From: Leptospiraceae bacterium
GTDB taxonomy: Bacteria > Spirochaetota > Leptospiria > Leptospirales > Leptospiraceae
Length of the DNA stretch: 64,000 nt
Direction: 5' to 3'
NCBI GenBank assembly: GCA_022402465.1
Contig: JAKRSH010000033.1
Location: forward strand, 82,061-146,060
Of this stretch, positions 45,961 through 55,623 are shown piece by piece (within the stretch, counting starts at the first letter, position 1; every line of letters begins with the position of its first letter). Both the position numbers and the translations under genes were made by a program. The notes beneath the pieces are model-generated. The model saw nothing but the letters and a program-made list of their open reading frames with translations, did not search any database and was not told the origin of the DNA.

Positions 45961-46962
45961 ATGAAACATATAGGAAATGTTCTGGCTTCTATACTAGCTG
46001 GACTGATGGCTTCTTATCTAATCTTTCTAGAGACTAATGAAATAATCTTACCTTCTATCGCAGGGGCAGTGGTTTTACTTGCTCTAATTATCTTGTTTTA
46101 TGGCGAGAAGAAACTCTTTCCTGAATGGAAGGGCGACTTGTTATTTTGCATTGGAGTAGGAGCCCTGCTTGGAATTGGAACTTCCTTTCTTCTGATCCAA
46201 CTTTTCTTTGATGGTTCTGGCAGAGCTATTTCCTTTCTTTTTACTCTATTTCTAGGTTTCATTGGAATTCGAGCTGGAATCGCTTTTTACAAGAATCCTG
46301 GACTGAGTATATTCGGTGGTGGCGGTGGAACTGGTGAGCTAACTTTCGGTGTTGGTTCTAAGGATGAGGTTCGTGACAAAATCTTAGATACCTCTGTAGT
46401 CATTGATGGCCGAATTTTAGACATCGCGGATACCCATTTCATTGATGGTCCACTGATTCTTCCTAATTTCGTACTCAGGGAAATCCAATTGATTTCTGAT
46501 TCCTCGGATCCTATCAAAAGAGCTCGCGGTCGTCGAGGTCTTGAAATGTTGAATAAGCTCCAAAGAAAGGGATCCATTGAAGTGAAGATTACTTACTCCG
46601 ATTATTCAGATACTAGAGAAGTCGATGCGAAATTGATTAAACTTGCTATAGATACAGGTGGAAAGATAGTTACAAATGATTTTAACTTGAATAAGGTTGC
46701 AGAGCTCCAAGGTGTGAAGGTTTTGAATTTGAACAATCTTGCAAATGCTCTTAAGCCCGTAGTTCTACCTGGGGAAGAACTCAATATTTCCGTTATCAAA
46801 GAAGGAAAGGATGAGAACCAAGGAATCGGTTACCTCGAAGACGGAACCATGGTTGTAATCGAAAATGGTGGACATCTAGTTGGTAAGGAAGTGAAGGTTG
46901 TTGTAACTTCCATTATTCAGACCAACGCAGGTAAAATGATCTTTACGAAAGTCAATCGATAG
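45961..46962 (+). CDS. PIN/TRAM-domain membrane protein (YacL-like)
   Basis: 333 residues. Four N-terminal transmembrane helices (about 5-105) are followed by a PIN nuclease-like domain (about 138-260). Its acidic residues are in [24 protein letters not shown] and [16 protein letters not shown]-binding domain follows (about 270-333; [16 protein letters not shown], ending [16 protein letters not shown]). The YacL family is membrane bound, and a role in RNA turnover is suspected. It lies directly after carD, which is also a common arrangement in other phyla. Confidence 0.92.
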   Translation: MKHIGNVLASILAGLMASYLIFLETNEIILPSIAGAVVLLALIILFYGEKKLFPEWKGDLLFCIGVGALLGIGTSFLLIQLFFDGSGRAISFLFTLFLGFIGIRAGIAFYKNPGLSIFGGGGGTGELTFGVGSKDEVRDKILDTSVVIDGRILDIADTHFIDGPLILPNFVLREIQLISDSSDPIKRARGRRGLEMLNKLQRKGSIEVKITYSDYSDTREVDAKLIKLAIDTGGKIVTNDFNLNKVAELQGVKVLNLNNLANALKPVVLPGEELNISVIKEGKDENQGIGYLEDGTMVVIENGGHLVGKEVKVVVTSIIQTNAGKMIFTKVNR

Positions 46963-46976
46963 AATTGTATTAAAGG

Positions 46977-48101
46977 ATGAAACCACTCATCCTCATAGTC
47001 GATGACACACCCAGAAATCTCCAACTTCTGGGTGGAATTCTATCAGAAGAGGGCTATGAAATTTCTTTTGCTCAATCAGGAGCATCTGCTTTAAGCATTC
47101 TCCAAAATATCTCACCTGATCTTGTACTTCTCGACGTGATGATGCCTGAAATGGATGGCTATGAACTTTGCGAACGAATTTTGCAAGAAGAAAGGAATCG
47201 TTCTATTCCCATTCTTTTTCTTTCAGCAAAAATTGAATCCGAAGATGTCCTACGTGGATTTGAAGCGGGAGGTGTAGATTATATCTCTAAGCCTTTCCAA
47301 GCCAAGGAACTTTTGGCAAGAATTCACACACATGTTGAGTTAAAAAGATCAAAAGATGATCTTAGAAAATTCCATGACCGAATCTCTGAAGAACTCGCAA
47401 TTGCAAGATCCATCCAAGAGTCTTTAATTAAGATAGAGAATAACAAAGACGCCAAATGCAAAATATATAATTATTACAAACCGGCTGATGAAATAGGGGG
47501 AGATTTCATCTTCACACATTGGAGTGAATTCAATCATAGACTAGATCTTTTCTTTGGCGATGTCTCAGGGCATGGAATTGGTTCCGCTATGGTTGGTGCT
47601 ATGTCAGTTCTTGCCTTCCAGAATTCGGTTCAAAATTACGAAAGCCCAGCAGACTCGCTGTATGCAATCAATGACTCTTTATTGCCCTTGATACAAGATT
47701 TTAATATTAGCTGTGTTTATTTTTCTTTATTCCCTGAAGAAAAAAAAATCTTCTACTCCTATGGTGGTCATCCTTCTATTTACTTAATCAAAGGCAAAGA
47801 ATTGATTGAACTAGAAGGAGTAGGATCTTTGTTGCTAATACCTCAAATGAAGCATTTTGAAAATTTCGAAGTTAGTCTAAATGATGTAGAAGGCATCTTG
47901 ATGTTCTCGGATGGGATGTATGAATTTTATGACCAAACCAAAAGGCTTGTTGATCTAGATTCCTTTTTAAATTTAATAAGAAATTCCCTACCTGTTTTGA
48001 ATAGTGAATCATTTTTGGATACTATAGCAGAGAAAACCCTGCAACTCTCTAATCATAAAATTCAAGATGATATGAGTATGCTCTATTTGGAGATTCAATG
48101 A
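46977..48101 (+). CDS. Response regulator with SpoIIE/PP2C phosphatase output
   Basis: 374 residues. A receiver domain (1-120) has the acidic DD at 9-10, phospho-Asp in LVLLDVMMPEMDGYE and Lys in SKPFQAKE. A linker precedes a SpoIIE/PP2C domain (about 150-374) with EIGGDFIF, GDVSGHG, FSDGMYEF and DDMSMLYLE. It is RsbU-like but switched by phosphorylation, and probably dephosphorylates an anti-sigma antagonist. The last four bases overlap the lnt start (ATGA). Confidence 0.92.
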   Translation: MKPLILIVDDTPRNLQLLGGILSEEGYEISFAQSGASALSILQNISPDLVLLDVMMPEMDGYELCERILQEERNRSIPILFLSAKIESEDVLRGFEAGGVDYISKPFQAKELLARIHTHVELKRSKDDLRKFHDRISEELAIARSIQESLIKIENNKDAKCKIYNYYKPADEIGGDFIFTHWSEFNHRLDLFFGDVSGHGIGSAMVGAMSVLAFQNSVQNYESPADSLYAINDSLLPLIQDFNISCVYFSLFPEEKKIFYSYGGHPSIYLIKGKELIELEGVGSLLLIPQMKHFENFEVSLNDVEGILMFSDGMYEFYDQTKRLVDLDSFLNLIRNSLPVLNSESFLDTIAEKTLQLSNHKIQDDMSMLYLEIQ

Positions 48102-49882
48102 AATTAAAAGACTGGCTGATTGTTTTATTCTCTGCGCTTTGGATAGCCTTGTTTGCAAATTATGCATTTGCCCCAACATCACTTTCCTTTCTAGTTTGGT
48201 TTGCTCCTTGGGGTTTGTTCTATTTAGAAAGAAGATACCGAAGGCAGTACAAGAAACTATTTTGGATAGCTTGTCTTCTCGCCATTGTATTTTACAGCGT
48301 GTCCTTTCAATGGATACTGTATATGACAGTCACATTTGGTGGCTTTCCACTTTTTCTTGCCATTCCTATCTTTTTTATTTCAGCAGTCTTCTTAAATCTT
48401 TGGTTTCCTTTCTTCCTACTTTTCTACTCTTTTTTAGTTTCGAAACTCAGAAGAGAGTTTGCCTTTATCGCTGGATTTGTAGCCTTACTTGGGGAATTCC
48501 TTACTCCACAAATTTTTCCTTGGTATTGGGGTAGCATTGTTGCTGGAAATATTTATCTTGCGCAAACAGCGGAATATATGTCCATCTATGGTCTAACCTT
48601 CTGCTTGTTTGTTGGCTCTTATCTTAGCTTTACATTGTTTGGCAGATCTTTCTTGGATACAATATTTTCCTTACTTTCTTTCTCTAAAAATTCTAAGCAT
48701 GCTAATCTCTCAAAGATCCAATGGAAAAGACTCAAGGGAATTCGCTATTATGGTAGAGAGCTTCTTATAGTTTTACTTTTTTGGGTGCTTGGATTTTCTT
48801 TGTATTGGAAGTGGAACAAGGTTCAACCCAGCGAATGGATAGATACTCTTGTAGTCCAACCCAATGCTCCTCTCGAATTCCGGGATGGAAGATCAGTCGC
48901 AGAAACGATGTTAGACCTAATGGGACGTATTGAAAGATTAACCTTGCAGGGAGCTGCTTCCCATCCCGATCCAGTTGATTTGCTTGTTCTTCCAGAATCA
49001 GGAGTCCCTTTCTTTTCTGCTCACAAACATGCAGCAACAACGTCCCCACCTTTGTATTGGGATAGATTTGATTCCTTGATGAAAATCTTAGCGAACAGAT
49101 TGAACGCAAATGTCTTCTTCAATGAATTGGACGCATCCTATGTTGATGAGAAGGTTCGTACAAGAAAGAATCTTAGGTATTACAATAGTTCTACTGTTTA
49201 TGATCCAAATGGAGATAGGAAGACTTCCTACCAGAAAGTTTACCTCCTTGCCTTTGGGGAATACATGCCTTTTGAATTTATGTATGATCTAAGTCCGCAG
49301 ACAGGCAGATTTGAACCTGGCAAGAGTCTAGACTTTCTCTCTATCTATTCCAAAAGTAAATCTCCGCAAGAACCATTCACTCATTTGAATTTTGCAGATA
49401 CTGCTAAGATGAACATAGATCAAGTTTCTGAAATCTACCTTCCTCTAAAAAAACCCGCCCAAGAAAGAGCAAAATTCTTACCTTTGATTTGTTATGAGGT
49501 GATCATACCTGAGTTTGTTCGTACATTTAAGGAATCAGGTTCTCCTGATTTTATAGTAAATGTAACTAACGACAAATGGTATGGAGTCTCTGCTGAAACC
49601 TTCCAACATGGGGATCTTGGAAGGATTCGTTCCATTGAGTGGCGCAAGTGGATGGTTCGTTCAACCAATTCAGGTTCTTCTTTTTTCGTCGACCATTTAG
49701 GTCAGGTAGTTGATAAAGAATTCACAGGGCAAGAATCAGCAGAATTTATACGCAAGAAAGTAGGACTTGTAAAATCAGAGCTAACTTTCTATGTTCTTTA
49801 TGGGAATGTATTATCTTGGTTAGTATTATTTTTGCTTGCTTTTTATTTTTCTTGGATCCATTGGGGTGGAAAGAGGACTTAG
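48098..49882 (+). CDS. lnt: Apolipoprotein N-acyltransferase
   Basis: 594 residues. N-terminal transmembrane helices (about 8-245) are followed by a nitrilase-type domain (about 255-560) and a last helix. The catalytic triad is visible: Glu in LVLPESGVP, Lys in SYQKVYLLAFGEYMPFE, Cys in LICYEVIIPE. The enzyme adds the third acyl chain to lipoprotein N-termini in the inner membrane, which fits the many lipoproteins in this window. It is longer than the about 510 residues of E. coli, with insertions around 180-235 and 385-420. Confidence 0.92.
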   Translation: MKLKDWLIVLFSALWIALFANYAFAPTSLSFLVWFAPWGLFYLERRYRRQYKKLFWIACLLAIVFYSVSFQWILYMTVTFGGFPLFLAIPIFFISAVFLNLWFPFFLLFYSFLVSKLRREFAFIAGFVALLGEFLTPQIFPWYWGSIVAGNIYLAQTAEYMSIYGLTFCLFVGSYLSFTLFGRSFLDTIFSLLSFSKNSKHANLSKIQWKRLKGIRYYGRELLIVLLFWVLGFSLYWKWNKVQPSEWIDTLVVQPNAPLEFRDGRSVAETMLDLMGRIERLTLQGAASHPDPVDLLVLPESGVPFFSAHKHAATTSPPLYWDRFDSLMKILANRLNANVFFNELDASYVDEKVRTRKNLRYYNSSTVYDPNGDRKTSYQKVYLLAFGEYMPFEFMYDLSPQTGRFEPGKSLDFLSIYSKSKSPQEPFTHLNFADTAKMNIDQVSEIYLPLKKPAQERAKFLPLICYEVIIPEFVRTFKESGSPDFIVNVTNDKWYGVSAETFQHGDLGRIRSIEWRKWMVRSTNSGSSFFVDHLGQVVDKEFTGQESAEFIRKKVGLVKSELTFYVLYGNVLSWLVLFLLAFYFSWIHWGGKRT

Positions 49883-51418
49883 TTGAAAGATTTTTTCCAA
49901 TTCATAGGTGGGTTTCGTCTTAGGCTTTTTGCAGCATTCTATCTTGCCTTAGTTGTTCACGCAATTTTTATCTTCTATATCATCAACTCTGGGAGAATTT
50001 GGGATCTGCCTGTGATCTGTGGTCCACCTCGAATTTATGCTCAGCCCTTAGAAGAAGAAAAGACCCTAAGCTTTTCCATAGTTAATAAAAATGATTCAGA
50101 TGGTGAGGACTCAGAAGGTTCCGAAGAGGATGAGGACTCAGATGGTGATGGGAATTCTAAATTTGATCGTGGCAAATACAAGGGTGGGGAATGGGAAGAC
50201 CTAGTTGATAGGTTAGATGAGTCCAAGAAAGTCAGAAATAGTTTCAAGAATAACTTTGATAATATTATCAAAGATGGTTCCGTTCCAGATTCGTACATCA
50301 ATCGTAAGCGAGACTACGAAGATATCATGGTTAAAGAAGTCTATCCCACACTGTATAAAATTGATAAGCCTTTTGCAGAAGAAGTTCGTAAAGCTCCAGA
50401 AGACCTAGAGAATTATAAAGAAAGAAATAAAATCATAGACCTCTACAGAAATAAATCAGTGGAAGAAGATGTCCTTCAAGTTGAAATAGAAGCAGAAGAC
50501 CAGAAAAATACCAGGGCTCCTCTTGTTATGAACCAAGAACAAAGGATGCAGTATTTAGATAAGAATCTTAAGAAGAAGAAAGAAGAACAGCTAAAGGATT
50601 TCACTTCCAGATTTCTCAACTATAATCCGGATGAGGGAGATCTTCCACTTTTCTTACGAGATCTCTACTACCAGAATCTCCAACGTTTAGCTTATCCATT
50701 TAGCTCGGATAGTACCTATTTTACGATTGATTACTTCCAAGAAAATTTGAACAAGGAAGACTTTCTAAAGAATACCTTGGCTATGTATTCTGAATTTCAG
50801 AATCATAAATTAGGAACGGAAATACTCTTTACCCTAGAGAATATCTATGATATCCAAGGAAGAGCTGTTAGTATGTACTTCCAGAACAAAGAATTATTGT
50901 CTAGAATGAATGAGCAAGAGAAAGAGCAACTTCGTGTAGAAGTGATACGAAGAGTTTTAGAAAGATATCAGAAAATTTTCCAAGAGAAAAATATTAAATC
51001 TATTGATGATGTCAATCGACTCTATACAAAGAAACGCCTTGAAATAATGGACACTCTTATTCAAAATACACCCAATAATTATCGTAAGGCGGACGGTTTG
51101 TTCGAAAAGGCAAGAATTCACTGGGAATATTCTCAGACACTTGCCATGGAAGAGAGAATTATAGAGCAGAGCAAAGCTATCCAAATTTGGAATGGTATTT
51201 CAGCAGTTCATTCCACCAATGGGGATTTCTTGAATGAAAAGGCATTAGCCGAAGTTAAGAATACCTTAAGAACAAGCCAAAGATCTCCAGATGGAATGAT
51301 TGATGGAAATTCACAGATAGCCATCTCAAGTATCTTAAGAAATAGAATCAGTGAATTTCTAAGAGCGAAATCAGAAAGAGAGAGCAAGCTTCTTTGGAAG
51401 AAATCAAAAGTGAATTAA
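49883..51418 (+). CDS. Large membrane-anchored protein of unknown function
   Basis: 511 residues. The TTG start directly follows the lnt stop, with AGAGG upstream. One transmembrane helix at about 14-36 precedes a strongly acidic Asp/Glu/Ser/Gly stretch (about 69-93) and then long helical regions, partly coiled coil (about 110-510), probably outside the membrane. The N-terminal helix followed by a polar linker is a little like TonB or periplasmic anchors, but no family is recognised. It overlaps the next gene by 25 bases and so is part of one transcription unit with it. Confidence 0.72.
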   Translation: MKDFFQFIGGFRLRLFAAFYLALVVHAIFIFYIINSGRIWDLPVICGPPRIYAQPLEEEKTLSFSIVNKNDSDGEDSEGSEEDEDSDGDGNSKFDRGKYKGGEWEDLVDRLDESKKVRNSFKNNFDNIIKDGSVPDSYINRKRDYEDIMVKEVYPTLYKIDKPFAEEVRKAPEDLENYKERNKIIDLYRNKSVEEDVLQVEIEAEDQKNTRAPLVMNQEQRMQYLDKNLKKKKEEQLKDFTSRFLNYNPDEGDLPLFLRDLYYQNLQRLAYPFSSDSTYFTIDYFQENLNKEDFLKNTLAMYSEFQNHKLGTEILFTLENIYDIQGRAVSMYFQNKELLSRMNEQEKEQLRVEVIRRVLERYQKIFQEKNIKSIDDVNRLYTKKRLEIMDTLIQNTPNNYRKADGLFEKARIHWEYSQTLAMEERIIEQSKAIQIWNGISAVHSTNGDFLNEKALAEVKNTLRTSQRSPDGMIDGNSQIAISSILRNRISEFLRAKSERESKLLWKKSKVN

Positions 51419-52203
51419 GTCTTTACTTTCGCCTAGCACTTGCCTCGATTCAAACTCGAATCGAGTATAGATGGAATTTTATAATTTTTATCTTTACTCT
51501 TTTGTTTCTCTATACTGCTCAGATACTAACAGTTGGAGTGATAGTAACTCGCTTCAATACAATAGGTGGTTGGAATTTAGGGGAGATTGTTTTTCTTTAT
51601 AGTATTTTGATTTTGATTGGTGGTTTTGTTTCAAGTTTATTCACGGGGATTTTGGAATTTGGAAGTCTTGTTCGATTGGGCAACTTTGATCGATATTTGA
51701 TTCGTCCTCTTTCCCCACTGGGTCAGGTGATGTCTATGGGCTTTGATATTTCTGGCATTGCTCATCTAACATTAGCTACGATAACATTTATTTACGCTAA
51801 TAGTTTGGTTTCTATTCAGTGGAATCTTGGTAATATTTTATTTCTAATGATAACTATAATCGCTGGTGTTTTAATTATGGGCGGGATACGTCTTATAATT
51901 GCCAGTGTTGCTTTTTTCGCTATCAACAACCAATCTCTGGTTCATCTATTTGTTTTTTCAGCTAGAGAATTTCTCTTATACCCTGTTAGTATTTATTCGA
52001 GATCAATACGATTTTCATTAACCTTCTTATTTCCCATAGCCTTTGTGAATTTTTACCCTGCCTCTTATTTCTTAGATAAGCAGACTGGATTTAGTCCTTG
52101 GCTTGCTACTATGGGCTTACCAACTGGTTTACTTATCTTTGGAATGGGGTATGGCTTATGGAGACGTGGGATACGATACTATGAGTCGGCAGGTGGAGCC
52201 TAG
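51394..52203 (+). CDS. ABC-2 type permease
   Basis: 269 residues and six hydrophobic helices. The pattern NTIGGWNLGEIVFLYS, GSLVRLGNFDRYLIRPL and a C-terminal LPIAF-like segment correspond to the ABC-2 family permease type (PF06182-like). Proteins of this type usually occur in pairs with a second permease and an ATPase; neither is in the window. TTG start inside the end of the preceding gene. The cargo is unknown. Confidence 0.85.
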   Translation: MEEIKSELSLYFRLALASIQTRIEYRWNFIIFIFTLLFLYTAQILTVGVIVTRFNTIGGWNLGEIVFLYSILILIGGFVSSLFTGILEFGSLVRLGNFDRYLIRPLSPLGQVMSMGFDISGIAHLTLATITFIYANSLVSIQWNLGNILFLMITIIAGVLIMGGIRLIIASVAFFAINNQSLVHLFVFSAREFLLYPVSIYSRSIRFSLTFLFPIAFVNFYPASYFLDKQTGFSPWLATMGLPTGLLIFGMGYGLWRRGIRYYESAGGA

Positions 52204-52643
52204 ATTTTTAGATTTTCGATTCCATTATCATTGAATTCAGTTGCATATTTCTCAACAAAGGGAGTTTCCTTTTCGATGCGTTCTTCAATTGCCATCTCTG
52301 AAATCGCCGTTTCGCCATAATGACGATTGAAATCTCTATGTGCCAGTCTGTGGATCAATTCTTCCCAGAAAGTTTCCTCTTCATAGTATTCCAAAAGTTC
52401 AGCTATTCCACTGGTCTCTTCGAACTCTCGAGTCAAGGCTAGGGCATCTGAATTCTGATCATGGGATACCAATTGTCCTAGTCCTGCCTCTTCGGCATGA
52501 CTGTAAATCCACTGAGCAACTTCACTCAAACGATTCTCGCCTGGGTCAGAATTGTCTAAATCATTAAATCCTACAACCCAATCCCCGATAAAAACGAGTT
52601 TTAGCAAGGCTTCATACTGTTCGATAGAAAGCTCTATGTTCAT
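52200..52643 (-). CDS. Hypothetical acidic soluble protein
   Basis: 147 residues from the ATG at 52643; a TTG one codon upstream is also possible. It is strongly acidic and helical, without signal or transmembrane segment, containing the segments SIEQYEALLKLVFIGDWVVG and EETFWEELIHRLAHRDFNRH. No family is recognised. Its stop overlaps the ABC permease stop by four bases in convergent orientation. Confidence 0.75.
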   Translation of the reverse strand: MNIELSIEQYEALLKLVFIGDWVVGFNDLDNSDPGENRLSEVAQWIYSHAEEAGLGQLVSHDQNSDALALTREFEETSGIAELLEYYEEETFWEELIHRLAHRDFNRHYGETAISEMAIEERIEKETPFVEKYATEFNDNGIENLKI

Positions 52644-52745
52644 CAAATCTTATATAACTTTAAAATCGTTCGTAGAGGCAACGGATTTTTTTGACAAGAG
52701 ATCAATGTTTTCCCAGAAAAGCCGATTTAGGTATTAGGAGTCCGC

Positions 52746-53984
52746 ATGAAAATCTTTAGTCCATTTCTTTTAGCCATTCTAATCTTAATCCACGGAAATG
52801 GAATGCATGCTCAGACTGAGAAGGAAACAAACCAAGGTAAAATTTTCCAATGGAAGTTGGTCCAAGATGATGTCTTGGAGTTAAATGAATTTCATTCTGT
52901 CTTATTTCGAGTGGCTTCTCGTGAAGTCCGTAGGCAAGACAGAAATCGTATCGCCTTGAAGGTGGAAGATTGCAATGATAAATCCTGTCGACTCAATGGT
53001 TACTTTGATACCTATGTTAGGTATGGAAATACAGAAGGTCCCTTTCGTAAGGATAAAAATTTCCAATCTAACTTCTTTATACAAAAAAATGGTACCTACC
53101 AAGTGCCTGACGAATACATCATGCCAAATCTAAGATCTGTTCCGGGATTCTCTGATCAGCCCGTACAAGCGGGAGATTCCTGGTCTATGGACGCCGAGGA
53201 ATCTTTTGATTTTCCAGGTGGAAGAATAAAAATTCCAGTTAACGCAGAGTATATGTTACATGGCAAAAGAGATTGGAAGTGGAATGAATATTCTGGCAAG
53301 GCTGATAAAATTACCTATTCTTATTCTATACTCCACCAATCCAAACTAATTAAAGAAGGTCTTCCTGTTAAGATCTATGGTTTTGCAAGAGGGACAGTGT
53401 ATTTCAACCAAGAGAAGGGCTTACCAGAATACAAGGAAAATCGTCTGAGCTATACCTTTGTCTATCCTGGTGGAATCGTTCAAGAAGCGAGCTTTTTGAT
53501 CAACGGCATTTACCAATCACGCAAAATTCTCACAGACTCAGGTAAGGAAAATTTTAAAAACCAAATAGAAGCTGATCTTGGAATTCCAAGGGATGATTCT
53601 GGTAAATCTCCAATCAATGTTCGAAGAACTGAAGAAGGCATTTCTATTTCTATGGATTCCATTCTTTTTAACCTAGATGACTCAGATTTGAGTAAGGATG
53701 CTATGGATCAAGTAGCCAAAATTGCTGAGGTTCTGAAAAAGTATCCAACCAGGGAAATCCGAATTTCTGGTCATACAGATAGTACGGGAGGGAAGGATTA
53801 CAACCAGAGACTTTCGGAAGATAGAGCCAAATCCGTGTTAAATGCATTTGTGGAAAAATTTGGTCTGGATGCGAACCGTTTGTCCTACCAAGGATTTGCA
53901 GATAAAAAGCCCATAGCTTCTAACAAGACAGAGGAAGAGCGTAAGAAAAATCGAAGAGTAGATATTACCTTAGTAGTAGAATAA
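52746..53984 (+). CDS. OmpA-domain envelope protein
   Basis: 412 residues. The signal peptide (1-22, cleavage near MHA-QT) precedes a beta-rich N-terminal region of about 270 residues with no recognised family, and an OmpA C-terminal domain (about 300-412). The latter has the peptidoglycan-binding motif ISGHTDSTGGKDYNQRLSEDRA, split over its Asp and Arg contacts, and YQGFADKKPIASN. It probably links the outer membrane or periplasm to peptidoglycan. Confidence 0.88.
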   Translation: MKIFSPFLLAILILIHGNGMHAQTEKETNQGKIFQWKLVQDDVLELNEFHSVLFRVASREVRRQDRNRIALKVEDCNDKSCRLNGYFDTYVRYGNTEGPFRKDKNFQSNFFIQKNGTYQVPDEYIMPNLRSVPGFSDQPVQAGDSWSMDAEESFDFPGGRIKIPVNAEYMLHGKRDWKWNEYSGKADKITYSYSILHQSKLIKEGLPVKIYGFARGTVYFNQEKGLPEYKENRLSYTFVYPGGIVQEASFLINGIYQSRKILTDSGKENFKNQIEADLGIPRDDSGKSPINVRRTEEGISISMDSILFNLDDSDLSKDAMDQVAKIAEVLKKYPTREIRISGHTDSTGGKDYNQRLSEDRAKSVLNAFVEKFGLDANRLSYQGFADKKPIASNKTEEERKKNRRVDITLVVE

Positions 53985-53998
53985 TGCAATATAGTGAG

Positions 53999-54040
53999 AA
54001 AGGAATCGTGTTTTTATTGATTTACGAATGCGATTCCTTT
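53999..54040 (+). terminator. Hairpin after the OmpA-domain gene
   Basis: AAAGGAATCG and CGATTCCTTT form a perfect 10-bp stem around a 22-base loop, 14 bases after the stop. There is only a weak T-tract (CCTTTACAAAA), so terminator strength is uncertain. The rest of the gap to 54110 shows no clear promoter. Confidence 0.5.
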
Positions 54041-54110
54041 ACAAAAGTGGTAATATCACACTAGAAATACCCTCGACATTCTCTTCGGTAACCTTTCGAC
54101 AGGACACTCC

Positions 54111-55577
54111 ATGAACCAAACCACATCTTTTCTTGACCTAGGTCTATCCCAATCTTCTTTAAATGCAATTGAGAAATTAGGCTTCACTGAACCATCTCCC
54201 ATTCAATCATCAGCTATTCCTAAATTACTAAAGGGCCACGATCTTATTGGCCAAGCCCAAACAGGAACTGGCAAAACTGCGGCGTTTGGAATCCCGATTT
54301 TAGAATCATTAACAAGTCATAATAATTTTATCTCAGCCTTAGTACTTTGCCCAACCAGAGAATTGGCTCTCCAAGTTTCGAAAGAACTTCAGAAATTAGT
54401 GGGTGATAGACATTTTATTAGAATCTTAGCTGTGTTTGGTGGAGACTCCATTCAGAAGCAAATTAAGTCTTTAAGAGATGGTGTAGACATCGTTGTTGGA
54501 ACTCCTGGTCGTATCAAAGATTTGATGAGTCGCAAGATTTTGGTTCTAGACCAAGTAAAAATGGCAGTTATGGATGAAGCCGATGAGATGTTGAACATGG
54601 GATTTAGAGATGATATGGAAGAAATTCTTTCAACCATTCCAAGTAGCAGACAGACTGTACTTTTCTCAGCAACTATGCCACCTGCGATTATGGAACTAGC
54701 AAAGAGGTATCTAAAGAAGCCCCTCCATTCCAAGGTGACAGGCGATGTTGTTACAAACGCCTCTATAGAGCAGTCCTACTATGAAGTCTCCATTCATGAT
54801 AAACCAAGATTGATTTCTTGTTTGGTGAGACAGTTTGGAATGAAATCAGTTATTGTTTTCACAAATACAAAAAAAGCAGCAGATGAAACCGTACAAACCT
54901 TACGCAGAGCAGGGCTCAAATCAGATGCTATCCATGGTGACCTTGGTCAATCCCAAAGAAACCAAGTTCTGAATTCTTTTCGCAGTGGATCACTAGGTGT
55001 TCTTGTTGCAACAGATGTAGCTGCCAGAGGAATTGATGTGAGTAACGTTGATGCTGTCTTCAATTATGATATACCTATGGATAGAGAAGGTTATGTTCAT
55101 AGAATAGGAAGAACAGGAAGAGCAGGCAAAACAGGGAAGGCAATTAGTTTTGTATCTTCTTCTGGTGATTTAAGAAAGATACGAGGCATAGAAAGCTTTT
55201 CTAGAGTGAACATGCTTAAGAAAAGTCCTCCCACCTCCAAAGAAATTCGTGCCTCTTACGTGAATCAAATGACTCTACTTGCCGAACAAGTTGGTACACA
55301 AGAAGAATACAAACACCACAGCAAACTTGCAGAAGAAATTATAGAATCAGGTGTAGACTATAAGAAAATTTTAGCCTACTACCTCAAAGAAAATTGCCCC
55401 TTAGATGTAGTTGATACAAGTCATGTCGTTAGAGAATCCAAATCTTCTGGCGGAGGTAGGGGTGGAAATGATCGTGGTCGAAGCAGTGGCGGTTATTCGC
55501 ACCAAGGTGGTGGAGCAAGAAAGAAATCTTTTCGAAAAGCGGGACCAAAGGGGAATTTTAAAAAATCTCGAACCTAG
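54111..55577 (+). CDS. DEAD-box RNA helicase with Gly/Arg-rich tail
   Basis: 488 residues with all DEAD-box motifs in order: Q-motif (GFTEPSPIQSSAIP), AQTGTGKT, PTRELALQ, GTPGR, DEADEML, SATMP, VIVFTNTKKAA, VATDVAARGIDV, HRIGRTGRAG. The C-terminus (about 440-488) is rich in Gly, Arg and Ser, a typical RNA-binding tail. It probably acts in ribosome assembly or mRNA decay, as CsdA/DeaD-like enzymes do. Confidence 0.95.
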   Translation: MNQTTSFLDLGLSQSSLNAIEKLGFTEPSPIQSSAIPKLLKGHDLIGQAQTGTGKTAAFGIPILESLTSHNNFISALVLCPTRELALQVSKELQKLVGDRHFIRILAVFGGDSIQKQIKSLRDGVDIVVGTPGRIKDLMSRKILVLDQVKMAVMDEADEMLNMGFRDDMEEILSTIPSSRQTVLFSATMPPAIMELAKRYLKKPLHSKVTGDVVTNASIEQSYYEVSIHDKPRLISCLVRQFGMKSVIVFTNTKKAADETVQTLRRAGLKSDAIHGDLGQSQRNQVLNSFRSGSLGVLVATDVAARGIDVSNVDAVFNYDIPMDREGYVHRIGRTGRAGKTGKAISFVSSSGDLRKIRGIESFSRVNMLKKSPPTSKEIRASYVNQMTLLAEQVGTQEEYKHHSKLAEEIIESGVDYKKILAYYLKENCPLDVVDTSHVVRESKSSGGGRGGNDRGRSSGGYSHQGGGARKKSFRKAGPKGNFKKSRT

Positions 55578-55623
55578 ATTTTATTTAAAATTTTCGTCTG
55601 ATGCAATACTATGAGTCAGGTGC

